Source: a bacterium (GTDB taxonomy: Bacteria > SZUA-79 > Acidulodesulfobacterales > Acidulodesulfobacteraceae). Taken from it: DNA of 64,000 nt. Positions 52,469 through 61,568 of this stretch are shown here, one piece after another. The DNA is taken from contig JAJYHI010000132.1 in assembly GCA_021784835.1 (NCBI GenBank), forward strand, positions 1-64,000, written 5' to 3'. The translations under genes were made by a program, and so were the position numbers. How positions within the stretch are numbered: the stretch's first letter is position 1; each line of letters opens with the position of its first letter. Under the pieces are notes generated by a model. That model saw only the letters and a program-made list of their open reading frames with translations. It had not been told where the DNA came from and did no database searches.

Positions 52469-53842
52469 ATGACGGCTAAAGCGGCGCAAACGGACGACAA
52501 TGACACGAGAAAATTATTAATAGCGATTCTTTCCACCATAGCCCTTGCCGATTTCGGACTTGGGTTAAACACGGTAGTTCTTCCTCTTTACGCAAAAAGT
52601 CTCGGCGCAAGCATTATAACCATAGGATTGATAATCGCTTCATTCGGTTTAGCGCGCATATTTATCAATATTCCGATAAGCATAATAAGCAAGAAATTTA
52701 ACGCCAACTATATCCATATAGGAATACTTTCTATTTTCCTCGGCTCGGTCGGATATCTTTTTTCCACTTCATATTACCAGCTGTTTGTTTTCAGATTTTT
52801 AGAGGGGTTCGGCTCCGGCATTATAAACACCTCGTCTATGATAATATTGACGAAGCGTCTTTACCGGAACGAAAAAAGAGCAAAAATTTTAAGCAGATAT
52901 ATGATAGCAAGAAGGCTTTCGATGGGCTCGTCGCCTTTTTTGGGAGCGATAGTCGCTTACGAGTTTTCGGATAAAACCGCATTTTTGCTATACGCCCTAA
53001 TATTGGCCTCGGGACTCATAATAGCTTTTTATAACAAGAAATTCTTAAACAGCATAGATAGCGCAAATATTTCCTCAGGCATAAACGGCGCAAAGAATGC
53101 CGGCGATACAAACGAAGATGATACAGGAGGTATTAAAAACGCCTCCCTTGAAACCTGCGATAACGATTATAACGAAGTTCCCGGTTATAGCGCCGGTATT
53201 AAGTTCAATATTCCTGCAACAAAAGCCGGCGAAAATAAGTTGCGTGAGCATCTGAAAAGGTATTCCGCCCTTTTATATAATTTTAACTTTATAGCGCTTT
53301 GTTTCCTGACGTTTTCGTTTTTCTTTTCGAGAATAGGTTCGAGAAGGGAACTTGTGCCTCTTGCAGGCAACATCGTAATGAACCTGAACAAAGCCGATAT
53401 AGGGCTCCTCGTATCTATATCCGCCGTAGTCGGAGTAATTCTTACCTACTATTCCGACAGGGTCATAAACGTTATGGGAGTCAAAAAGTCCATAATAACG
53501 TCTTTCATTATAAGCGCCGTAGGCGTTTTAAGTTTCATCGCATTTCAAAATATCGTCACTTTCGGCATTTCTATTATCTTGTTAAGCGCCGGCGGAGGCT
53601 TTTCCGGTCCGGCAAGAAATCTTTACCTTATGGACAGCTTAGATAAAAGCCATTATGACGAAGCGATAGGAATATACAGAACATTAAGCGATTTAGGATT
53701 TGTCCTTGGACCGTTTGCCGTAGGAGCGGTATTTTATTATTTTAATTATATATCCGCATATAGCTTAGTCGCGTGTATAATAATTATTGCAACGGTTCTG
53801 TTCGGATTTTTTGCAAAATCTTTCGCAAAGAAGGAATATTAA
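52469..53842 (+). CDS. Major facilitator superfamily transporter
   Basis: 457 residues with about twelve hydrophobic helices in two halves separated by a long hydrophilic loop (about 192-265) rich in Asn, Gly and Asp. The first half has LADFGLGLNTVVLPLYAKSLG and RFLEGFGSGIINTSS, a drug-efflux/MFS-1 style pattern. The substrate is unknown. Upstream lie a 14-bp tandem repeat and a promoter, suggesting regulated expression. The 3' end is 12 nt from the convergent usp stop. Confidence 0.82.
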   Translation: MTAKAAQTDDNDTRKLLIAILSTIALADFGLGLNTVVLPLYAKSLGASIITIGLIIASFGLARIFINIPISIISKKFNANYIHIGILSIFLGSVGYLFSTSYYQLFVFRFLEGFGSGIINTSSMIILTKRLYRNEKRAKILSRYMIARRLSMGSSPFLGAIVAYEFSDKTAFLLYALILASGLIIAFYNKKFLNSIDSANISSGINGAKNAGDTNEDDTGGIKNASLETCDNDYNEVPGYSAGIKFNIPATKAGENKLREHLKRYSALLYNFNFIALCFLTFSFFFSRIGSRRELVPLAGNIVMNLNKADIGLLVSISAVVGVILTYYSDRVINVMGVKKSIITSFIISAVGVLSFIAFQNIVTFGISIILLSAGGGFSGPARNLYLMDSLDKSHYDEAIGIYRTLSDLGFVLGPFAVGAVFYYFNYISAYSLVACIIIIATVLFGFFAKSFAKKEY

Positions 53843-53854
53843 CGGAATTGCCCG

Positions 53855-54772
53855 TCATTTAACTATTAATATGGAACAAGGAAGCGCGCTTATTATTCTT
53901 TCGGCCGTGCTTCCGAAGATAATTTCTCTTAGATTTTCCCTGTCCCTTCCTTTAAAACCGAGCACTAAAAGTTTTTTTCCCGTTTCTTCCATAAAATCGA
54001 CGATTTCATTAAACGGCGCTCCCTTTTTTACCGCCAGATTTAAATTTGATTTTTCCTTTGAAAATCTGTATTTTAATTCCTTTAATACCCGTTCGAAATT
54101 TTCGGCCAATCTCTTTTCGTAAATCTCCGCTCCTTCATCTTTTTGTTCTATGATAAATTTATCGTCTACGATATGTAAAACCGTAAACATTTTAATTACG
54201 CCTTCGGGTATCTGCGTTATCAAAGGAAGCGCCCTGAATGAATATGAAGAAAAATCCGTGGCAAAAACTACGTCGCCGAAAAGATGTCCGCAGGCGGACT
54301 TTCCGTCGTTTCTGAAACTTTCGGAAGAATGGAACAGAACCCTTCTCATAACGATTATCGGCTTTTCTACTTTTGTTATAATATCGTAAAGCGGAGAACC
54401 GTAAAACGAAAAATATTTTTTATGTTTCCCTCCAGCCTTTTTATCGAGAACGACAAAATCTATATTCTCTTTTTTTGCCTCTTCGGCAATTTCTTCGGCA
54501 ATATTGCCCGTGCGTATAACATACCGGACGCCGAAACCTGACTTTTCTAAATATTTCTTTATATCTTCAAGCTTAATTTCGGCAAACTTCTTTATTTTTT
54601 CTTCATCCTCTTTTTTATAAACGGAATAAAGGCTGTGCTGAAACAGCTGAGGGTCTATCACGTGAATTAAAACAATCTCTTTCAGGCCGATTTTTGAATA
54701 ATTAACAAAACAGTCGAGATTTTCGTAATAAAAATCGCCGAAATTTATTGCGTAAAGCGCCGCGTTCAACAT
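53855..54772 (-). CDS. Tandem universal stress protein
   Basis: About 305 residues with two Usp domains. The second ends with VLGFKGRDRENLREIIFGSTAERIISALPCSILIVK, the G-x2-G-x9-G-S/T ATP-binding pattern; the first has FVVLDKKAGGKHKKYFSFYGSPLYDIITKVEKPIIVM, a less canonical version. The ORF extends to an ATG at 54829, but a perfect promoter whose -10 lies at 54819-54824 would start transcription downstream of that ATG. The ATG at 54770-54772 (M-L-N-A-A-L-Y-A) has a GGGAG ribosome-binding site and fits the usual Usp N-terminus. Confidence 0.85.
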   Translation of the reverse strand: MLNAALYAINFGDFYYENLDCFVNYSKIGLKEIVLIHVIDPQLFQHSLYSVYKKEDEEKIKKFAEIKLEDIKKYLEKSGFGVRYVIRTGNIAEEIAEEAKKENIDFVVLDKKAGGKHKKYFSFYGSPLYDIITKVEKPIIVMRRVLFHSSESFRNDGKSACGHLFGDVVFATDFSSYSFRALPLITQIPEGVIKMFTVLHIVDDKFIIEQKDEGAEIYEKRLAENFERVLKELKYRFSKEKSNLNLAVKKGAPFNEIVDFMEETGKKLLVLGFKGRDRENLREIIFGSTAERIISALPCSILIVK

Positions 54773-54818
54773 ATATATTATATCTCCCGTAAATTTATTC
54801 CTGCTTAAATTATAATTA

Positions 54819-54847
54819 ATTATAGGCATTTAAAGAAATATTGTCAA
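54819..54847 (-). promoter_or_regulatory. Consensus sigma70 promoter for the usp gene
   Basis: Minus-strand TTGACA (complement of 54842-54847), 17-nt spacer, TATAAT (complement of 54819-54824): both hexamers match consensus exactly. This places the transcription start near 54812 and moves the usp start codon to 54772. Confidence 0.85.
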
Positions 54848-54849
54848 CC

Positions 54850-54876
54850 TTCGGCGCCGCTTCGGCGCCGCTTTTT
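54850..54876 (+). terminator. GC-rich hairpin made of two direct 11-bp repeats, followed by T5
   Basis: TTCGGCGCCGC twice (54850-54860, 54861-54871). They fold as GGCGCCG-CTT-CGGCGCC (54853-54869), and GC plus TTTTT follows on the plus strand. It looks like an intrinsic terminator, but it lies in a divergent gap with no plus-strand gene ending nearby. Confidence 0.5.
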
Positions 54877-54949
54877 ACGAAGCCCGATGCCCTTCCGTTA
54901 ATCTATGTCCTAATTTTTCCGGGCATAATTTTCGGGTGTAATTTTCGGC

Positions 54950-54978
54950 TTGACTTTTATACGGGATTTAAGATATCT
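54950..54978 (+). promoter_or_regulatory. Probable promoter for the TIM-barrel gene
   Basis: TTGACT (54950-54955), 17-nt spacer, ATATCT (54973-54978), 45 nt before the ATG at 55023. Confidence 0.5.
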
Positions 54979-55022
54979 TAGCTTTAGTTTGACCGAATTT
55001 AAATTAAAAAAATCCATGAATT

Positions 55023-55919
55023 ATGATTGGCGATAACATTAAAAAAGGTCTTAATTTCGGATTCAATACGGATTCTTTTTTCGGCATAGGATTCGGGGTT
55101 ATAGGCGATAATAATTTAGAAAAGTTAAAAGCGAAATTTAACGAATTTTTCAATCTTATCGACATTTACGGCATCGGCACCGTCGAAATAAATACCGAGA
55201 TAGAACAGCTGTTTCCCGGCATTTTAGAAGATTTTATAATTCCCGCTATAAAAAACTCTAATATAAGCAGTTTTTCCGTCCATCTTCCTTATTTGCAGTT
55301 AAATCCCGCAAGCCTTTTAGACGAATACAGGCAGTTTTCCTCAAAAAGCATGATAAAAATCGTAAATGCCTTTAAAAACAGCGCCTTAAACGTTAAAAGA
55401 TTTGTGATTCATTTAACGTCGGAATTCGAAGACTCGATAATGCTTTTTCCTATTTCCGAAAAAGAAAAAAAAACCTTAATAGAAGGCGCAGTGGACAAGG
55501 CAATGAAAAGCATGTCGGAAATACTGGCCGCGACGGAGCTTGAACCCGGTATTTTCGCATTAGAAAACCTCGAGGTTTTTCCTTTCGGGTTTCTATATCC
55601 GGTCGTAGAAAAATTAGGCGTTTCGGTCTGCTTCGACATCGGACACTGGGGACTGCAGGGACGCGAACCGCTTAGCTTTTTTGAACTGTTCGGAAGCGTC
55701 GAAGAAATTCATATTCAGGATATGACCGAAGAGAAGCCTAATTTCAGAACAACCGTGAAAAACGAACATCGTCCTTTGGGTTCGGGCGTTCTGGACATCG
55801 AAGGATTTCTTAATTATCTTAAATCTAAAAAATTCGGCGGTTCTTTAATTATAGAAAACAGGTCGGAAAAGGATTTGATTGATTCGCTGGAATTCCTCAA
55901 GCATAAAAAATTCTTATAA
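55023..55919 (+). CDS. AP-endonuclease-2-like TIM-barrel protein (sugar phosphate isomerase/epimerase superfamily)
   Basis: 298 residues with metal-ligand segments at barrel strand ends: SVHLPYLQL, FVIHLTSEFE, ALENLEVFP, CFDIGHWGLQG, EIHIQDM and LIIENRS, the H-H-E-D/H-H-E order of Endo IV-like enzymes. The superfamily includes sugar isomerases and also the cobamide-remodelling enzyme CbiR; with other corrinoid genes in the window, CbiR is an interesting alternative but cannot be decided by eye. It is transcribed from its own promoter, followed 114 nt later by an MFS gene. Confidence 0.7.
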   Translation: MIGDNIKKGLNFGFNTDSFFGIGFGVIGDNNLEKLKAKFNEFFNLIDIYGIGTVEINTEIEQLFPGILEDFIIPAIKNSNISSFSVHLPYLQLNPASLLDEYRQFSSKSMIKIVNAFKNSALNVKRFVIHLTSEFEDSIMLFPISEKEKKTLIEGAVDKAMKSMSEILAATELEPGIFALENLEVFPFGFLYPVVEKLGVSVCFDIGHWGLQGREPLSFFELFGSVEEIHIQDMTEEKPNFRTTVKNEHRPLGSGVLDIEGFLNYLKSKKFGGSLIIENRSEKDLIDSLEFLKHKKFL

Positions 55920-56033
55920 AAATTACGGCATAAAATTGCTTTAAATTTATTCCGGTTTATATTAGTATTTATATTATATTTCAGTTATTCTAATCTATCA
56001 TATATATTAAATTTCCCGTCCTAAAAAAATCTT

Positions 56034-57275
56034 ATGAAATCCGAAAACGGTTTATTTTTCACAAAACCCCTTTTGCTTTCTTCCGCGGGCATGTTTTTAG
56101 ACGGCTATTCTTTGACCGTAATAGCGTTTGCGATAATACTGATTAATCCTTATTTTCGCTTAAACGCACTGGAATCTGGTTTGATAATAGCTTCCGTAGT
56201 ATTGGGAAGCGCGATAGGCGCATTGTCGATAGGGTATATGGGCGATATTTTCGGAAGGAAATCCGTTTATATACTTAACATGGCAGTTTTTGTAGCCTTT
56301 GGCCTCGCATCGGTCTTATCAGTAAATTTTTTAATGTTATTTTTATCGCGTTTTGCGGTTGGAATTGCCGTAGGGGCAGATTATCCGATATCGAACTCTT
56401 ATATTGCGGAAATTGCGCCTCGCGAACTAAGAGGTAAATATCTTGCCTTTTCAGGCTTGTCATTCGGCATCGGTTCTATATTTTCTTCTTTAGTTGCGGC
56501 GGCTTTTTTTCCTTTCGGCCCCGAAATGTGGAGGGTTATGCTCGGCGCAGGAATTATACCCGCGTTTATAGTCATGTTTCTTAGGATTTCGATGCCCGAA
56601 TCTGCAAGATGGGTAAATTTAAAAAACAGGACGGATAAGGAATTAAACAAAGTTTACATAAAGGGCATGTTTTCTAAGAGGCATATAAAAAATACGGTTT
56701 TATTTTCTCTTATATGGTTTTTATACGACATAGGCGCATACGGAATCGGACTTTTAATTCCTTTAATATTTAAAAAAAGCGGCCTCGTGTCAAACGAAGA
56801 CAATGCGCTTATAACATCTCTTATTCTTTTAACGGGCGTATTAAGTTCGGCGATAGGACTTTTAAAAATCGATAAAATCGGAAGAAAGGGGCTGCAGCTT
56901 GCCGGTTTTGCCGGAATGGGCGCCGCCCTTTTTCTTCTTCCGTCCGTTTACGGAAGTTTAAGCGGCCTCGTAGCCGTAATCTTCGCCGCGGAAATTTTTA
57001 ATTCTTTTGCTTCGCTTACCGTAGGAATATTTCCGGCGGAACTTTCGCATACTTCTTTCAGGTCTTCCGCATACGGATTTTCGGCAATGGCCGGAAAGTT
57101 AGGAGCGATATGCGGAGTCCTGATTATGACGATTTTTGTAAGAGAAAATAAAAATTTCGGCTATTATATGGTCGCTTTTTTAATAACGTGCGCTTTTTTT
57201 CTTTCTTTTTTGCTGCCTGAAACCAAAGATATGGAACTGGACGGGCTTATACCGCGTTATAAAACCAAAGGTTAA
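56034..57275 (+). CDS. MFS transporter, sugar/metabolite porter type
   Basis: 413 residues with twelve predicted helices. Sugar-porter style motifs: GYMGDIFGRKSVY (loop 2-3), GVDYPISNSYIAEIAPRELRGK-like segment (here beginning GADYPIS), PESARWV near the sixth helix, and PETKDMELD at the end. These fit the family that also includes organic acid and aromatic porters. The substrate is unknown. It may form a unit with the TIM-barrel gene. Confidence 0.83.
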   Translation: MKSENGLFFTKPLLLSSAGMFLDGYSLTVIAFAIILINPYFRLNALESGLIIASVVLGSAIGALSIGYMGDIFGRKSVYILNMAVFVAFGLASVLSVNFLMLFLSRFAVGIAVGADYPISNSYIAEIAPRELRGKYLAFSGLSFGIGSIFSSLVAAAFFPFGPEMWRVMLGAGIIPAFIVMFLRISMPESARWVNLKNRTDKELNKVYIKGMFSKRHIKNTVLFSLIWFLYDIGAYGIGLLIPLIFKKSGLVSNEDNALITSLILLTGVLSSAIGLLKIDKIGRKGLQLAGFAGMGAALFLLPSVYGSLSGLVAVIFAAEIFNSFASLTVGIFPAELSHTSFRSSAYGFSAMAGKLGAICGVLIMTIFVRENKNFGYYMVAFLITCAFFLSFLLPETKDMELDGLIPRYKTKG

Positions 57276-57351
57276 TATAACATGACCGCGTCCAACGGCA
57301 TAATAATTTTTTTTAGGAAGGTATAAAGAAAAAATTAAAAGGATAAGACGA

Positions 57352-59529
57352 TTGCCTAAAAATTTACATGAAATTCATAAAAAAAAGAAATTAAGCAGAT
57401 ATCTGAATTACGCCGATATATTCGTAAAAATTACCGGCCATATTTTTAAAAATAAAGGACTCTTTATAAAATTTATTAAATCGATGCGGCGGTCCGGTTT
57501 CAAACAAACGCTGGATAAAATTAAGAGCGGACTATATAAAGAGCGTATTATTATATATCCTGCCAATATCGATTTTACTTTAAAAATCGTCGATTATGGA
57601 AATAGCCGTCATAAAGAGATAATCGAATTCCAAAAATTTACGTCTCCAAGGGTTTCGATAATAATTCCGGTTTACAATAATTTTAAAATCACATATAACT
57701 GTTTAATGTCAATCAAACAAAATACCGACGGGGCGGAATACGAGGTTATACTTGCGGACGATAATTCGAGCGACGAAACAGCCGCCGCAGACCGGTATAT
57801 TAAAAATATTGTTATTTTAAGGGACGGCGTCAACAGGGGTTTTTTGAAAAATTGCAACAATGCCGCAAAATACGCAAAGGGAGAATATATTGTATTTTTA
57901 AATAACGATACGCAGGTTCAGCCGGACTGGCTTTCGTCTATGGTTTTCACCATGGAAAACGAACCTTCGGCAGGTATTGTTGGGTCCAAGCTTGTTTATC
58001 CGGACGGCATTCTGCAGGAAGCCGGAGGGATAATTTGGCGGGAAGGGTTAGGATTGAATTACGGAAAATTGGACGACCCGTTAAAACCGGAATATAATTA
58101 TTTAAAAGAGGCCGATTATATATCCGGCGCATGTATTATAATAAGGAAGCGGCTTTGGGACGTAATAGGCGGATTCGACGAAAGGTATTCCCCCGCCTAT
58201 TACGAAAATGCCGATTTGGCTTTCGAGGTGAGAAAGCATGGATATAAAGTCTTATATCAGCCGAAAAGCGCGGTAGTCCATTTTGAGGGCATTTCGCATG
58301 GAACTGACGAAACCGGCGGAGTTAAAATATATCAGGAAATTAACAGGAGAAAATTTGCCGAGAAATGGCGGAATACTTTAGAGGGTTGTCTGCAAAACGG
58401 CCAAGACTTATTTTTAGCGCGCGACAGAAGCCGGAATAAAAAGCATATTTTGGTTATAGACCATCATGTGCCGCATTACGATAAAGACGCCGGCAGCAGA
58501 ACCATTTGGCAATACCTCGAACTTTTTATAGATTTGGGATACCGGGTAAGTTTTATAGGAAACGACCCCAGACCGTATGAGCCTTATACCGGCATGCTGC
58601 AGCAAAAAGGAATAGAAGTTTTATACGGTAAAATAGATATTGTCCGCTGGATAATCCAATACGCTAAATATTTTGATATTGTTTTTTTATCGAGGCCTAA
58701 TATAGCGGAAAAATATATAGATATCATTAAAAAAAACACTTCTTCTAAAATTATATATTACGGACACGACCTTCATCAGGACAGATTAAAAAAAGAGCAT
58801 GCCGTCACGAATGATAAGAAAACATTAGCCAAAATGAACGCCGCTAAAAAACAGGAGTCGTATATTTTCGATAAAGCCGATATAGTTTTTATGCCTAACC
58901 GTCAGGAAGTCGATTTTGTGAACGATACGACAAACACGAGAAAAGCAAAACATATAAAAGGTTTTTTCTACAGGACTATACCTCTTGGCACCGTTACGCC
59001 GTTTAAAAAAAGGTCGGAAAGCGTTTTATTCGTCGGTGGATTTAACCATACGCCAAATATCGACGGAGTATTATGGTTTGTCTCAAGCGTTTGGCCCGAA
59101 ATAAAAAGAAGAAACAAAAACGCGCGCTTCGTCGTTGCCGGGTCAAATCCCCCCGATGAGATAAAAGACCTCCGCTCCGAAGACATAACCGTAACGGGAT
59201 ATCTGACGGACGAAAAATTATCGAAGCTTTACGAAAGCGTTAAACTTGCCGTAATACCTATAAGATACGGCGCGGGGCTAAAAGGCAAAACAGTCGAAGC
59301 GATAGCTTACGGACTTCCGGCAGTCTGCACGTCTGAGGGAGCCTACGGTTTAAATGAAACGCATGATTTCCTTAGCGTAACAGACGACCCAGCTTCGATA
59401 GCGGATACAATTATAATGTTGCTTAAAGATGAAGCGGAATGGCAGGCGAGGTCGGATAAATCTATAAGATACGCGCAAGCAAACTTTTCTTTCGAATCGG
59501 TAAAAAACGATTTTAAACATTTAATATAA
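57352..59529 (+). CDS. Bifunctional glycosyltransferase (GT2 plus GT4-like)
   Basis: 725 residues starting with TTG at 57352; AAAAGGA lies 9 nt upstream. The first half (about 100-345) is a GT2 family domain: VSIIIPVYNN, ADDNSSDET, VFLNNDTQVQPDW and GGFDERYSPAYYENADL. The second half (about 365-725) is GT4/GT1-like, with VVAGSNPP and IPIRYGAGLKGKTVEAIAYGLPAV. Such double enzymes build O-antigen or capsule chains. It heads the polysaccharide cluster with hddC, hddA, wzm and wzt. Confidence 0.9.
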   Translation: MPKNLHEIHKKKKLSRYLNYADIFVKITGHIFKNKGLFIKFIKSMRRSGFKQTLDKIKSGLYKERIIIYPANIDFTLKIVDYGNSRHKEIIEFQKFTSPRVSIIIPVYNNFKITYNCLMSIKQNTDGAEYEVILADDNSSDETAAADRYIKNIVILRDGVNRGFLKNCNNAAKYAKGEYIVFLNNDTQVQPDWLSSMVFTMENEPSAGIVGSKLVYPDGILQEAGGIIWREGLGLNYGKLDDPLKPEYNYLKEADYISGACIIIRKRLWDVIGGFDERYSPAYYENADLAFEVRKHGYKVLYQPKSAVVHFEGISHGTDETGGVKIYQEINRRKFAEKWRNTLEGCLQNGQDLFLARDRSRNKKHILVIDHHVPHYDKDAGSRTIWQYLELFIDLGYRVSFIGNDPRPYEPYTGMLQQKGIEVLYGKIDIVRWIIQYAKYFDIVFLSRPNIAEKYIDIIKKNTSSKIIYYGHDLHQDRLKKEHAVTNDKKTLAKMNAAKKQESYIFDKADIVFMPNRQEVDFVNDTTNTRKAKHIKGFFYRTIPLGTVTPFKKRSESVLFVGGFNHTPNIDGVLWFVSSVWPEIKRRNKNARFVVAGSNPPDEIKDLRSEDITVTGYLTDEKLSKLYESVKLAVIPIRYGAGLKGKTVEAIAYGLPAVCTSEGAYGLNETHDFLSVTDDPASIADTIIMLLKDEAEWQARSDKSIRYAQANFSFESVKNDFKHLI

Positions 59530-59581
59530 GGCTTAGCAATTACGATGATTTACGACGTAAAATTAATAATTTTATAAACCT

Positions 59582-60343
59582 ATGATTAAACAGGCCGTTA
59601 TTCTTGCGGGCGGGCTCGGCACAAGGCTAAGAACCGTGATAAAAGAAGTTCCGAAACCGATGGCGGACATAGAAGGAAAGCCGTTTCTGGAATATTTATT
59701 AAGTTTCGCATCGGCTCAAGGAATAAAAGAGGTTATTATATCCTGCGGGTATAAGCATGAAATAATTAAAAATTATTTTAAAAGCCGGTTCCGGGGTTTA
59801 AAAATATATTATTCGATAGAAAGCGAGCCGTTAGGAACCGGCGGGGCAATTAAAAAGGCGCTAAAATTTATAAATGAAAATAATGAGAAATATGAGGATA
59901 TTTTAATATTAAACGGGGATACATTTTTTAATATATCAATAAAAAAGCTTTACGATTTTCATAAAACAAAAAATTCCGATTTAACCATGGCTTTAAAAAC
60001 TTTAAAAAATTTTGACAGGTACGGCGTCGTCAAATTGGACGCCGGCAATAAAATTATCGGCTTCGAAGAAAAAAAACCGCAAAAAGAAGCTTGCATTAAC
60101 GGCGGGATTTATTTATTAAGCGCGGATTTAATAAATTTTTTATCGGGTTCAAAATTAAATCTTCCCGACGTAAATTCATTCGAGAAAGATTTCCTCGAAA
60201 TTTATTATAATTATGAAGGCGCCGAAAAAAAATTCGGCTTCTACGGTTTGCCGTTTGACGAAAATAATTATTTTATAGACATCGGAATTCCTTCCGATTA
60301 TGAATCGGCAAAAAAAGAACTAAAAACTATGAATATAAAATAG
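59582..60343 (+). CDS. hddC: Heptose-1-phosphate nucleotidyltransferase, HddC-like
   Basis: 253-residue sugar nucleotidyltransferase with the N-terminal AVILAGGLGTRLRTVIKEVPKPMA, LILNGDTFFN and a C-terminal FIDIGIPSDYE. Followed by a GHMP kinase of HddA type, so the likely product is GDP-D-glycero-alpha-D-manno-heptose for the S-layer/O-antigen. The match to HddC rather than to a glucose or mannose guanylyltransferase depends on this pairing. Confidence 0.85.
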   Translation: MIKQAVILAGGLGTRLRTVIKEVPKPMADIEGKPFLEYLLSFASAQGIKEVIISCGYKHEIIKNYFKSRFRGLKIYYSIESEPLGTGGAIKKALKFINENNEKYEDILILNGDTFFNISIKKLYDFHKTKNSDLTMALKTLKNFDRYGVVKLDAGNKIIGFEEKKPQKEACINGGIYLLSADLINFLSGSKLNLPDVNSFEKDFLEIYYNYEGAEKKFGFYGLPFDENNYFIDIGIPSDYESAKKELKTMNIK

Positions 60344-60369
60344 AAATAAATATTCAGGAAATTACAATT

Positions 60370-61443
60370 ATGATACATTCAAAAGCGCCCTTAAGATTAG
60401 GCCTTGCAGGCGGAGGCACCGACGTGAGCCCATATTCAGACATTTACGGAGGCGCAATATTAAATGCGACCATAAGCATGTATGCTTATGCGGTAATAGA
60501 GCCGTTTGAGGAAAACGGCTCTATCCCGCGTAAATACTATAACTATAACCGACCGTGTGCCTGCCCGAATAATATCATATTGCATTCTATCGACAGAGAA
60601 GAATATTATTGCTATGATTTAAATAATTTTATAGGATATGACGGTAATTTGGACCTGATAAAATCGGTTTACAACAGGATAGTAAAGGATTTTACCAAAA
60701 AACCTTTGCCGTTTAAACTCTCGACTTATGCCGATGCTCCCGCAGGTTCCGGCCTTGGAACGTCTTCGACTCTTGTAGTGGCCATAATAGGCGCTTTTGC
60801 GGAGTGGCTGAAACTGCCCTTGGGAGAATACGACATAGCACATCTTGCTTACGAAATAGAACGGAAGGATTTAAATATGGCCGGAGGCAAACAAGACCAA
60901 TATTCCGCTACATTCGGAGGCTTTAATTTTATGGAATTTTATGAAAAAGACAATGTGATAGTGAATCCTTTAAGGATTAAAAGAGAATATATAAACGAGC
61001 TTCAATTTAATATGCTTCTTTATTATCTCGGCACAAGCAGATTGTCTTCCGAAATAATAGAGTCGCAGATAAAAAACGTGAGAAACAATAACGAAAAATC
61101 TATAGAAGCAATGCATAAACTTAAAGAACAGGCGGCATTGATGAAAGAAGCCATACTTAAAGGCAAACTTGACGATATAGGGAAAATACTTAACTTTGGC
61201 TGGAAATATAAAAAACAAATGACCGACTGCATTTCTAATCCTCTAATCGATGAAATATACGAAACCGCGCTAAAAAACGGCGCGACCGGAGGCAAAATAA
61301 CAGGCGCCGGAGGCGGGGGATTCATGATGTTTTATTGCCCAAACGGCGCTAGATATTCGGTAATAAAAGCTCTTCAAAAATTCGGCGGGGAATTTAGAAG
61401 ATACCAGTTTACCGATTCCGGTCTTGAGACGTGGAATATTTAA
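60370..61443 (+). CDS. hddA: D-glycero-alpha-D-manno-heptose-7-phosphate kinase, HddA-like
   Basis: 357-residue GHMP kinase: SKAPLRLGLAGGGTDV at the N-terminus, the GHMP ATP loop PAGSGLGTSSTLVVA (about 120-134) and GGKITGAGGGGFMMFY near 310-325. Phosphorylates heptose-7-phosphate at C1, feeding HddC. GmhA and GmhB are not in the window. Confidence 0.88.
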   Translation: MIHSKAPLRLGLAGGGTDVSPYSDIYGGAILNATISMYAYAVIEPFEENGSIPRKYYNYNRPCACPNNIILHSIDREEYYCYDLNNFIGYDGNLDLIKSVYNRIVKDFTKKPLPFKLSTYADAPAGSGLGTSSTLVVAIIGAFAEWLKLPLGEYDIAHLAYEIERKDLNMAGGKQDQYSATFGGFNFMEFYEKDNVIVNPLRIKREYINELQFNMLLYYLGTSRLSSEIIESQIKNVRNNNEKSIEAMHKLKEQAALMKEAILKGKLDDIGKILNFGWKYKKQMTDCISNPLIDEIYETALKNGATGGKITGAGGGGFMMFYCPNGARYSVIKALQKFGGEFRRYQFTDSGLETWNI

Positions 61444-61568
61444 ATTTAGCGATTTCATGAATTTTATGAATTGATATATAAATTAATTCGTTCTTCAAAA
61501 ATAAAGTTTATATGCGCTCTATACGGCTTTTTTATTCTTGCAAATAATCGGATTATTTATTATAATTT

